Origin: CAVAWX01 sp963642995
Lineage (GTDB): Bacteria; Actinomycetota; Coriobacteriia; Coriobacteriales; QAMH01
DNA length: 64,000 nucleotides
Assembly: GCA_963642995.1 (NCBI GenBank)
Contig: CAVIIZ010000001.1
Location: 62,001 to 126,000, forward strand
Reading direction: 5' to 3'
The notes beneath the pieces are model-generated. The model was not told the DNA's origin, made no database searches, and saw only the letters and a list, made by a program, of their open reading frames with translations. Position numbers and translations under genes: made by a program. Positions 1 through 7,964 of this stretch are shown in pieces (position 1 is the first letter of the stretch; the number at the start of each line of letters is the position of its first letter).

Positions 1-658
1 TGCGATACGACGCCACCGAGGGCACCCCGCGCATCGCGCACGCCTCGCGGTAGGCGCCGATGAAGGCGACCAGGTCCTTGTCGCCGCCCGCGCACACGAA
101 GTCGATGGCCGCATCGTATCCCACGGGAATCGTGGCGAAGCGGTTGAGCGAGGCGGCGTCGAGCTGCATGCGCCCCGTGTAGACGGCGTCGCGCCCCGTG
201 CCCAAGGTATTGCCCGCCGCTATGACGCGGAAATCCGGGTGCGCGCGCACAGACGCGTCGGGAAAGGCGAAGTAGCCGTTGGCGATGGCGCCGTTCAAGG
301 CCACGGCCACGGCCGGGTCGCTTGCGTCGAACTCGTCGAGGAAGAAGACGCCGCCGCCCTCGAACGCGCGCCGAAACTCCGTGGCGTGGTAGACGCCGCG
401 CGCGTCCACGAACCCGGCCAGCTTGTACTCGTCGGTCACGCATCCCATGAAGTGGAAGGGCAGGGCGAGCGCCAGGCACACCTGCTCGACGAGCACGTTC
501 TTGCCCGAACCGGCAGGCCCGAAGAGATAGGCCGGCACCTTGTGCGCGACGGCATGGGCAAGCGGCTCGAAGGCCTCGTGCACGACCTGCTTCAAGTCGG
601 GTGCGAGCATATCGGGCTCGTCGAGGCCCCACTCGTAGCCTTTCGAGATGTCCCACAT
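1..658 (-). CDS. AAA+ ATPase, MoxR/dynein-related type (3' part outside window)
   Basis: The reading frame runs off the left edge, so only the N-terminal ~219 residues are visible. After the start Met-Trp-Asp-Ile-Ser-Lys there is a Walker A motif GPAGSGKN (about residues 47-54) and a Walker B motif VFFLDEFD (about 97-104). The stretch VIAAGNTLGTG that follows is typical of sensor-1 regions in MoxR/CbbQ/dynein-related ATPases. These proteins act as chaperone-like remodelling ATPases, often with a von Willebrand factor A partner; any partner would lie beyond the window. I chose the ATG at 658; the frame stays open upstream, so the start is uncertain. It lies 78 bp downstream of metG on the same strand and may be cotranscribed. 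The substrate is unknown. Confidence 0.75.
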   Translation of the reverse strand, partial: MWDISKGYEWGLDEPDMLAPDLKQVVHEAFEPLAHAVAHKVPAYLFGPAGSGKNVLVEQVCLALALPFHFMGCVTDEYKLAGFVDARGVYHATEFRRAFEGGGVFFLDEFDASDPAVAVALNGAIANGYFAFPDASVRAHPDFRVIAAGNTLGTGRDAVYTGRMQLDAASLNRFATIPVGYDAAIDFVCAGGDKDLVAFIGAYREACAMRGVPSVASYR

Positions 659-736
659 GCGCCCTCGTCCGCCCTTTCCCGTCTCGGGTGCGGCAGGCAG
701 GCGAAAACGGCCGGCGCGCGCAACCCCCGTCCGTCT

Positions 737-2791
737 TCAGCCCTCGCGTTTTTCCCGTTTCCCCGCTTCTTTCGCCGCGAAGAAGTCGAAGCGCGGCGGC
801 AGCTCCTTCAAGGTGAAGCCGCCTGCCGCCACCTCGTCGTCTTCAGCCCACGAATCGAGCGGCTCGAGCAGGTGGTCCCAGTCGAAGAAGCCCGCGTGCC
901 CGTTGCGCGAGGCGTGCTCGGCGATGTCCAGGTACTCGAAGACCAGCTCGCAGCCGCGCGGCACGATGGGGTGCATGAGCACGACGGACACGCGCATCAG
1001 GTAGAACAGGTCGCGCAGCACCGGCTCGATGGCGCCCGCCGCATCGTCTACCGCGGACGCCGCGCGGCTTTCCTGCGTCCACCACTTGTTCACGTCGCGC
1101 AAGAACGCGTCCATGAGCGCCCAGACCTCGTGCAGGCGCGTCTCGTACATGAGGCGCTCGTAGCGCTCGGCCGTCTCTTCCGCCCATGCGCGCGCCCGCT
1201 CGGAAGGGCCTCCCAGCGGCGCCGTGCCGCCGTGGTGCTTTTGGGCGGTGTAGAAACACGAGCGCACGATGCGGTTGAAGATGTTGGAGAGCAGCGCGCT
1301 TTCCTTCAGCACCGGGTCCGGGTACTTCTCGTCGCCTGCGTGCTTCGGGTCGAAGGGCTTGGGCGAAAAGCTCGTCGGCCGCTCGTCGAGGCCCAGGCTC
1401 ATCCAGTGCGCGCGCAGCTGCTCTGCCGTGTAGTGCCCGAGCAGCTCGTCGGCGCCCGGCGGCGGGGTCTCGCTTGACGACGAGGCCTTCTTGCCCAGGA
1501 AAAGCGCGTGGTAGTCGGGTACGAGCGTGGTCTGGCGCAGCTCGTCGCCGCTGCCCTGCGCGTGCGGGTCCTCGCCTTGCATGGCCGCCCACAGCGCCGT
1601 CTGCGCGACTCCGTAGAAATAGATGTTGTCCTGCCCGATGAACTGGTAGACCCGCGCGTCGTCGCTTGCCCACCACTCGCGCCAGGCGTCTGGCGCCGCA
1701 TCCGCGTCGCGGCGCCTCAGGGCCGCCTGCGAGAAGCTGATGGGCGCCCACAGCGACTCCGGCCAGCACCACACCGTCAAGCCGGGCGTCGAGCCGTCGA
1801 GCGCGGGGGCCTTCACCCCCCACTCGATGTTGCCCGTCAGGCGAAACGGCACGAGCGTCTTGCCCGTGCGAAAGCGCACGCCGCCGGCCGCGAGGCGCTC
1901 CGTGGCCGCGTCGCGGGCGTCTATGTCGGAAAACTCCAAGGTGAAAGACTGCCTGCCGCCTTGCGGGGCATGCCGCTCGTGCGCGGGCAGCTCGGCTTTC
2001 ACGGCCTCGTAGGCGTCCGCGTATTTCTCCTGGATGTAGATGACGGGAGGCGCGAGGAACTCGCGCACGGCCTGCACGGTGATGGGCCTGCTGGCCGGGT
2101 CGGCGGCAAGCGTGTCCATGTGCGCGGCTATCAGGTCGGAAAACTCCGGCAGCTTGAAGTACCAGTTCTCCACGGGGCGCAGCTCGGGCACGCTGCCCGT
2201 GAGGGTGCTCTTCGGCGCGATCAGGTCGGCGGGCGGGTACTGGTGGCCCATGTCGCACTCGTCGGCATAGCCGTGCTCGCCCTTGCAGCCTTGCACGGGG
2301 CAATGCCCCACGACCTGCCGGCCGTTCAAGAAGGTCTGCGCCTGCGCGTCGAAGAACTGCGGCGTCGAGCGCTTCTCCAGCCAGCCGGCCTCGAAAAGCC
2401 GGGTGATGAAGGCGTCGGTGGTCTTTTGCTGTTCGACGCCCGCATCTCCTATCCCCGAGCCCTCGAAGATGTCGAGCGATATGTCGAAGGCGCCAAGCGT
2501 GGCTGCCTGGGCGTCGTGGTTTGCCTGCACGTAGTCGGCGAGGCTGCCCGTGAAGGCGCCGGCCTCGACGGCCTTGCGGTGCCCTTCGTTGATGGGCGAG
2601 CCGAAGCAGTCCGTGCCCGAGACGAACAAGACGTTGTCGCGGCCGATGCGGTCGCGCAAGAAACGCGCGTAGATGTCTGCCGGCACGAAGACGCCTGCCA
2701 GATGGCCGAAATGCAGGCCCTTGTTGCCGTAGGGCATGCCCGCCGTGACGACCGCCCGTTTCGGAAAAAGCTCTTTCACAGGAATTCGCAC
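737..2791 (-). CDS. metG: Methionyl-tRNA synthetase, divergent (class I M-type)
   Basis: 684 residues. The N-terminus AGMPYGNKGLHFGHLAG carries the HIGH-type ATP motif (HFGH, residues 27-30) in the form seen in MetRS. The connective-peptide zinc region is recognisable (CPVQGCKGEHGYADECDMGH), and the tail has the helical anticodon-binding domain. It would charge tRNA-Met in the cytoplasm. The oddity is the second catalytic loop: where KMSKS is expected the sequence reads GKKASSS (Lys434, Lys435, Ala436, Ser437-439). The frame starts with GTG at 2791; a second in-frame GTG at 2779 has a better-spaced GAGGTG ribosome site. It lies 23 bp downstream of the signal peptidase gene. A second canonical metG elsewhere cannot be excluded, so this could be the only MetRS or a paralogue. 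Confidence 0.8.
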   Translation of the reverse strand: MRIPVKELFPKRAVVTAGMPYGNKGLHFGHLAGVFVPADIYARFLRDRIGRDNVLFVSGTDCFGSPINEGHRKAVEAGAFTGSLADYVQANHDAQAATLGAFDISLDIFEGSGIGDAGVEQQKTTDAFITRLFEAGWLEKRSTPQFFDAQAQTFLNGRQVVGHCPVQGCKGEHGYADECDMGHQYPPADLIAPKSTLTGSVPELRPVENWYFKLPEFSDLIAAHMDTLAADPASRPITVQAVREFLAPPVIYIQEKYADAYEAVKAELPAHERHAPQGGRQSFTLEFSDIDARDAATERLAAGGVRFRTGKTLVPFRLTGNIEWGVKAPALDGSTPGLTVWCWPESLWAPISFSQAALRRRDADAAPDAWREWWASDDARVYQFIGQDNIYFYGVAQTALWAAMQGEDPHAQGSGDELRQTTLVPDYHALFLGKKASSSSETPPPGADELLGHYTAEQLRAHWMSLGLDERPTSFSPKPFDPKHAGDEKYPDPVLKESALLSNIFNRIVRSCFYTAQKHHGGTAPLGGPSERARAWAEETAERYERLMYETRLHEVWALMDAFLRDVNKWWTQESRAASAVDDAAGAIEPVLRDLFYLMRVSVVLMHPIVPRGCELVFEYLDIAEHASRNGHAGFFDWDHLLEPLDSWAEDDEVAAGGFTLKELPPRFDFFAAKEAGKREKREG

Positions 2792-2814
2792 CTCGCCTAC
2801 ATCGCGTCGGACAA

Positions 2815-3837
2815 CTATCTTCTCGAAGGAGCCGCCGTCTCGCCGTCGGCGCCGCCCCCGTCTTTTTCACGCGCCTGCCCGTCGCCCTTCTCCGCGGCCT
2901 TGAGCGCGTTTTTCTTCTCGCGCTCCTCCCGGGCGATCTCCTGGCGCAGGGCGCGGGTGTTCTTCACCGCCTCCATCTCCACGGAAGGGCCGCTCTTGCC
3001 CGACTGGGGGGCGGTCACGACCTTTGCGGCGCGTTTCGTGAGAAGCGAGCATATCCACTCGGCCAAGAAGGTGATGGCCAGCACGCACACCAGCATGCCT
3101 ATGCCGAAGATGCGGCCCTGGTCGTCGTTTACCAGATAGTCCACGACGCCGCCCACGTAGGGTATGGAAAAGCCCACCACGCCGACGACGTTTTGGTAGA
3201 GGACCGGCGCGTCGTCGGAGACGTTGGCGTCGCCTCTGGTGGTGACGGTCTTGCTGTCGTAGTTGTTGGAGACGACGCGGTGCGTGACTATGTTGAGCTG
3301 CTCGTCCATGATGTAGCTGACCACCTCGCCCGGGCGTATGGCGGTGGGGTCTTTTTGCTGGACGAACACGAGGGTGCCCGGCGGGTAGGTGGGCGTCATC
3401 GAGCCGGTGAGGACGTTGAACTCGTAGATGCCGAACAGGCGCGGGACGCCGATGATGGCCACGCATATCAGCAGCAACGCGCAGATGGTGCGGGTGAAGG
3501 CCTGGAGCGCGCGGGCGGGGACGGGCGGTTTGGCGTCGCGGATGAGGATACGGATGGTGTCGCGCCCGTCGTTTGCGCCGTCTGCCTGCGCGGAGGCGGC
3601 GACGCCGGCGTTTGCCGCGGCATCCGAGGCCGCACGGGCGACGGCGGCGCGCGCCGCCTCCTCGGTGCCCGTCTGGGCGCATGCGCCGCTTTCCTTGCCC
3701 GATGCGGCATCGGGCGCCGCGTCGGATGCGCGGGCTGCAGACCGCCCGTCTGCCCGGGGCGCCTCCCCGCGTTGCGCGCCCTCTTTTTCACCGTCGAACC
3801 TACGTGTCGATTTCCCGGCCACGTGCAGACCTTTCAC
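2815..3837 (-). CDS. Signal peptidase I, SipW/archaeal type
   Basis: 340 residues. A long Ala/Arg/Asp-rich N-terminal region (about 1-110) without homology precedes a membrane helix (about 114-135). The peptidase core follows: NVLTGSMTPTYPPGT with the catalytic Ser146, THRVV with His186, and the TRGDANVSDD segment. Use of Ser-His rather than Ser-Lys marks the ER/archaeal/SipW branch of family S26. A second helix (about 243-265) is followed by a charged cytoplasmic tail of about 70 residues. It would cut signal peptides on the outer face of the membrane. No SipW substrate such as a TasA-like protein is nearby. The frame opens with GTG at 3837, but GTG at 3822 has a better-spaced AAAGGT site. 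Confidence 0.85.
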   Translation of the reverse strand: MKGLHVAGKSTRRFDGEKEGAQRGEAPRADGRSAARASDAAPDAASGKESGACAQTGTEEAARAAVARAASDAAANAGVAASAQADGANDGRDTIRILIRDAKPPVPARALQAFTRTICALLLICVAIIGVPRLFGIYEFNVLTGSMTPTYPPGTLVFVQQKDPTAIRPGEVVSYIMDEQLNIVTHRVVSNNYDSKTVTTRGDANVSDDAPVLYQNVVGVVGFSIPYVGGVVDYLVNDDQGRIFGIGMLVCVLAITFLAEWICSLLTKRAAKVVTAPQSGKSGPSVEMEAVKNTRALRQEIAREEREKKNALKAAEKGDGQAREKDGGGADGETAAPSRR

Positions 3838-4029
3838 CTCGTGTTCATGCGTCGACCCTGCAATATAGCAGATGCCCGTCCGCGCGCGGAAACGACGTCA
3901 TCGCCCGTCGTGCGAACAACGGCTCGTTTTTCCCGTTTCCCCCATCACATAGGCTTTCATTTTCCCCTTCAAGCCCGCCTCGGCGCCGCGGGCGACGACG
4001 CGGACGGGGAGCTGGCGCGCAAAGCAGCT

Positions 4030-4698
4030 TCAAGCTGGACACGCGTTGCAGGTGAAAAGGGAGACGGAGGTTTTGCCGTAGCGTTTCCGGGCGTCGAAGG
4101 CGAAAGGGGACGCGGGGGCGGAGGCGCCCGAGACGGCGGCATCGCAGGCCGGGGCAGAGGGGTTGGGGACGCCGGCGGCGAAGGCGGCAAGGACCTCGTC
4201 GGCGTTCTCGCGCGCATGCTCGTAGGAGACGAGGGCGCCGGGCGCGAGCGCGCCCGATTCGGCAAGTGCGGAGAGCAAGGCTGCCACTTCGGAGGCCGGC
4301 AGGGCATAGGGAGGGTCGAGCATCACGAGGGAGAAAGGCGCGCCATGCGCCTGCGCGATGAAGGAGGCCCTCGTGCAGACGTCGAAGGCGTCGCCCGAGT
4401 AGACGTCCGCCGCGGCATGCGGCAAGCGCAACGAGGCGATGTTTCCGCGCAAGGCCTTGAGGGCGGACGGGTCGCGCTCGACGAAGGCGGCACGAGCCGC
4501 GCCGCGCGAGAGCGCCTCGAGGCCGAGCGCCCCGCTGCCCGCGAAGGCATCGAGCACGCGCACGCCCTCGAAGCTGCCCAGGCGCGCCCACAGCGCGGAG
4601 AAGAGCGCCTCGCGCACACGGTCGGTCGTGGGGCGCGTGCCGCGCCCGGAAGGCGGGGCGAGTGCACGCCCCTTGAATTTTCCCGCCACCACGCGCAC
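4030..4698 (-). CDS. rsmD: 16S rRNA (guanine(966)-N(2))-methyltransferase
   Basis: 222 residues with the RsmD signature at the N-terminus (VVAGKFKGRAL, then RPTTDRVREALFSAL), the SAM-binding loop VLDAFAGSGALGLEALSRGA, and the catalytic DPPY motif in LDPPYALP. It methylates G966 of 16S rRNA on the small subunit. The start is GTG, seven bases after the recG stop and with a good upstream AAGGGG. The usual neighbour coaD is not present. The tail after about residue 190 is variable. The 190 bp downstream to the signal peptidase gene hold no gene I can support. Confidence 0.93.
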   Translation of the reverse strand: MRVVAGKFKGRALAPPSGRGTRPTTDRVREALFSALWARLGSFEGVRVLDAFAGSGALGLEALSRGAARAAFVERDPSALKALRGNIASLRLPHAAADVYSGDAFDVCTRASFIAQAHGAPFSLVMLDPPYALPASEVAALLSALAESGALAPGALVSYEHARENADEVLAAFAAGVPNPSAPACDAAVSGASAPASPFAFDARKRYGKTSVSLFTCNACPA

Positions 4699-4704
4699 GC
4701 GCTC

Positions 4705-7005
4705 TCAGCGCCCCTTCCCGCGTCCGGCACGGGAGACGCCGCCGTCCCCGCGGGCACCCCCGCCGCGCCCGGCGCCCGCGCCCGTCTTCCCGGCACCGGA
4801 GTCCGCGGCGCCTTCATCGTCGTCTTCGTCTGCCCGCGCGCGCGCCGACGCGAAAAAAACCTCCAGCTCGGCGGCAAGCGCGGCATGCTCGGGCGCGGCC
4901 AGCGCGGGATCGGCCTGCAGCACCGCGGCCGCCTCGGCATGAGCGGCCTTGACGAGCTCGGCGTCGCGCAGCACGTCCACGAGGCGCAATACGGAAGCGC
5001 CGTGCTGCAAGGCGCCGAAGACATTGCCCTCGCGGCGCGACTCAAGGTCCAGCCGCGCCAGCTCGAAGCCGTCGTCGGTCGAGCACAGCGCGTCCAGGCG
5101 CGCGGCCAGCTTCTCGTCGTCTTTGCCGGGGTCTGCGATGAGGAAGAAGCGCCCCGCCGCGCTGCCGCGTCCCACGCGCCCGCGCAGCTGGTGCAGCTGG
5201 GCCAGGCCGAAGCGCTCGGCGTCCTCGACCATCATGACGGTGGCGTTCGGCACGTCCACGCCCACCTCGACCACCGTCGTGGCCACGAGGACCGCGATGT
5301 CGCCCGCAGCGAACTCCTCCATCACGCGGCGTTTGTCGGCCGCCGGCATCCCGCCCGTGAGCAACCCGACGGCGAAATCGGGAAAGACGCTGCGCGAGAG
5401 ATAGGCCGCCTCGTCTTCGGCCGCCTTCAGGGTCGTGACGTCGCGGCCCTCGGAGATCGATCGCTCCAGGCCGCCGTCCTCGTTTGCCTCGGCGCGTTGC
5501 TCGCGAGACAGGCCGACGAGCGGGCACACGATGTAGGCCTGGTGCCCGTCGGCGACCGCGGCGCGTATGGCGTCGTAGGCGAGGGCGCGCGCGTCGCGAG
5601 AGAGCACCTCGGTGGCGACGGGCTTCCTGCCTGCAGGCCGGTGGCGTATGCAGCTCGTCTGCATGTCGCCGTAGCACACGAGGGCGAGCGTGCGCGGAAT
5701 GGGCGTGGCCGTCATGGTGAGCACATCGCAGCCCGGCCCCTTTGCGCGCAAAGCCGCGCGCTGGCCCACGCCGAAGCGGTGCTGCTCGTCGATGACCGCA
5801 AGCGACAGCGAGGAGAAGGCGACGTCGGGCTCTATCAGGGCATGGGTGCCGAAGAGGACCTGGATGCGGCCGTCTGCCAGCTCGGCCAATATGCGCGCGC
5901 GCTCGGCGGGCGGCGTCGAGCCCGTGAGCAGCGCATGCGTGACGTCCGCCGCATCGAGCACCTCGGCCAGCGCCGTCTCGTATTGGCGGGCGAGCAGCTC
6001 GGTGGGCGCCATCATCGCGGCCTGGTGCCCGCTGCCGGCGGCGCAGGCCAGCGCGCAGGCCGCCACGACCGTCTTGCCGCAACCCACGTCGCCTATGAGC
6101 ATGCGGTTCATGATGCGCGGCGCGGCCATGTCGGCCACGATCTCGTCTGCAGCCGCCTTCTGATCGTCTGTCAGCTCGAAGGGCAGGGCGGCCAGCAGGC
6201 GCGCCAGCTGCGAAGGTCTCGCATCGTGGACGATGGGCTGCACATGCGCGTATTCGGCCTCGCGCTGCCGCATCATCTCCAGCTGGAGGAAGAAGGCCTC
6301 CTCGAAGGCAAGCCGGCGCCGGGCGGCGTCGCGAACGGCCGCAGATGCGGGGAAATGAATATCGCGCAAAGCGGCCTTGCGGTTTTCCAGACCGTACGCG
6401 CGGCGCATCCGCGCAGGCAGCGGGTCGTGGATGTCGGCGCAGGCGTCCAGCGCGTTTGCCACATAGCGGCGCACGACCCCCGCGGGCAGCCCCTCGGTGG
6501 CGTGGTGGACGGGCACGAGCGCCATCGCCGGGCTTGAGCCGTCGGAGGAAAGCACTTCCATCATGGGGCTGACGATGCGCTTGAAGCCGTAGTCGAAGCT
6601 GACGGTGCCGCCGACGGCCACGCGCATGCCCTGCGCCAGGCGCTTTGCCATCCACGGCTGGCGAAACCACACGGCCATGAGCACGCCGGTGTCGTCGACG
6701 ATGGAGGCCTCCACTATGTCGAGGCGCGGGCGGGGCTTCACATGGCGGATCTCGTGGACGCAGCCCACCACCGTGGCCTGCTCTCCTATGGGCGCGGAGG
6801 CGCAGGTGGCCACATGCGAGAGGTCGATGTAGCGATGCGGGAAGGAAAACAGCAGGTCGCGCACTGTGAAAATGCGCAAACGCCCCAATTTGCGCGCGCG
6901 CGAGGCACCCACGCCCTTCAGCGAGGAGACGCGGGCGGACATGAAGACGTCGGCGTCGCGGCGAGCGCGCGGGGCGCGCGGGGAAACGGCGCCGTGCTCG
7001 TCCAT
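4705..7005 (-). CDS. recG: ATP-dependent DNA helicase RecG
   Basis: 766 residues. An N-terminal wedge/OB domain is followed by helicase motif I (GDVGCGKT), the DEQHRFG motif II typical of RecG, motif III (TMTATPIPRTL) and motif VI (QLRGRVGRG). RecG remodels stalled replication forks and Holliday junctions. The N-terminus is somewhat long; a second Met at residue 22 (MSARVSSLKGVG) fits family alignments better, but ATG at 7005 lies only one base after the degV stop and fits tight coupling. Residues near 500-530 (EANEDGGLERSISEGRD) look like a short insertion in the second helicase lobe. It is cotranscribed with degV upstream and rsmD downstream. Confidence 0.95.
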   Translation of the reverse strand: MDEHGAVSPRAPRARRDADVFMSARVSSLKGVGASRARKLGRLRIFTVRDLLFSFPHRYIDLSHVATCASAPIGEQATVVGCVHEIRHVKPRPRLDIVEASIVDDTGVLMAVWFRQPWMAKRLAQGMRVAVGGTVSFDYGFKRIVSPMMEVLSSDGSSPAMALVPVHHATEGLPAGVVRRYVANALDACADIHDPLPARMRRAYGLENRKAALRDIHFPASAAVRDAARRRLAFEEAFFLQLEMMRQREAEYAHVQPIVHDARPSQLARLLAALPFELTDDQKAAADEIVADMAAPRIMNRMLIGDVGCGKTVVAACALACAAGSGHQAAMMAPTELLARQYETALAEVLDAADVTHALLTGSTPPAERARILAELADGRIQVLFGTHALIEPDVAFSSLSLAVIDEQHRFGVGQRAALRAKGPGCDVLTMTATPIPRTLALVCYGDMQTSCIRHRPAGRKPVATEVLSRDARALAYDAIRAAVADGHQAYIVCPLVGLSREQRAEANEDGGLERSISEGRDVTTLKAAEDEAAYLSRSVFPDFAVGLLTGGMPAADKRRVMEEFAAGDIAVLVATTVVEVGVDVPNATVMMVEDAERFGLAQLHQLRGRVGRGSAAGRFFLIADPGKDDEKLAARLDALCSTDDGFELARLDLESRREGNVFGALQHGASVLRLVDVLRDAELVKAAHAEAAAVLQADPALAAPEHAALAAELEVFFASARARADEDDDEGAADSGAGKTGAGAGRGGGARGDGGVSRAGRGKGR

Positions 7006-7006
7006 G

Positions 7007-7879
7007 CTAGGCGATCTCTTTCGGGATATAGGAAAAGCCCGCGCATCCCGTCGAGACGTGCGTGGCGATCACAGGCCCCACGCGCCGCACGCCCAGCTCG
7101 GTGAAGTCGATGCCGCGCTCGGAGAACAGCGTGCGCAGCGCCTCGACGCCGGCGAGGTTGCGCGTGTGGACGAAATAGCCCTCCAGCGGCCCGAAGCGGT
7201 CCACGGCCTCCTGCGCGAGATTGGCGAGCTTCGGCCATGCGCCTTTCAGCGCCCGCGCCTTGCCGCGCTGCACGACCTGCCCCTCGTCGTCGAGCATGAG
7301 CAGCGGCTTTATGTCGAGAAGCGAGGCCGCGAGCGCCGTCGCCTTGCCCGTGCGCCCCCCCTTCACCAGATTGCGCAAGGTGTTCACGGTGAACACTATG
7401 TTGGTCTTCAAACGCGCGTCGTAGGCGAACTGCACGAGTTCGGCAAACGACGCCCCCGTATCGCGCTTGTGGGCGACCGCGCGCACGAGCATGGCGAGCG
7501 CCCAGGTGTTGCGCTTCGTGTCCACGACCTCCACCTCGAGATCGGCCGCCTCGGCGCCCAGGCGCGCCGCCTGGCAGGTGCCCGACATGGCAGACGAGAT
7601 GTGCAGCGAGATGCAGTGCGTGTAGCCGAGCCGCGCAAGCCCGCTGTAGGCCTCGCCGAAATCCACGGGCGAGGGCATGGAGGTGACGGGCAGCTCCTCG
7701 CAGACCTCCACATGGTCGAAGAAGGCGTCGCTGCTGGCGTCGGAGTTGTCGGAGGCCATGGGCGTCCCGTCGGCGGCAAACACCTTCAAGTCCACGCACA
7801 CGACGCCGAGCGCGTCCAGGTCCTCGCGCGAGACGTCGCAGGTGCTGTCCGTGACGATGGCTATTTTCTCAGCCGGCAT
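7007..7879 (-). CDS. degV: DegV family fatty-acid-binding protein (FakB-like)
   Basis: 290 residues from MPAEKIAIVTDSTCDV. The frame is open further upstream, but this ATG has an AAAGGT site and matches the family N-terminus. Typical DegV features are the TDST motif, the ISSAMSGTCQAA segment and the VKGGRTGKATAL loop. The family binds fatty acids and presents them to the kinase FakA for phosphorylation into acyl-phosphate. Here it sits directly downstream of a FakA-like gene, so the pair is a plausible FakA/FakB couple for incorporating exogenous fatty acids. A second DegV gene lies at 47312-48199. Ligand preference cannot be read from the sequence. Confidence 0.9.
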   Translation of the reverse strand: MPAEKIAIVTDSTCDVSREDLDALGVVCVDLKVFAADGTPMASDNSDASSDAFFDHVEVCEELPVTSMPSPVDFGEAYSGLARLGYTHCISLHISSAMSGTCQAARLGAEAADLEVEVVDTKRNTWALAMLVRAVAHKRDTGASFAELVQFAYDARLKTNIVFTVNTLRNLVKGGRTGKATALAASLLDIKPLLMLDDEGQVVQRGKARALKGAWPKLANLAQEAVDRFGPLEGYFVHTRNLAGVEALRTLFSERGIDFTELGVRRVGPVIATHVSTGCAGFSYIPKEIA

Positions 7880-7964
7880 GTGCTTTACCTTTCGTGTGCG
7901 CAGGCAGTGCGTTTCGAGCAGACGGCGGCAGGCGGCGCTATGCGCAGATCCTGCGACGGCGCGG

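Noticed and set aside
3193..6537. Very long open frames on the plus strand opposite recG and rsmD, and similar ones elsewhere
   Set aside because: They are mirror images of high-GC coding sequence, have composition unlike real proteins and overlap well-identified genes.
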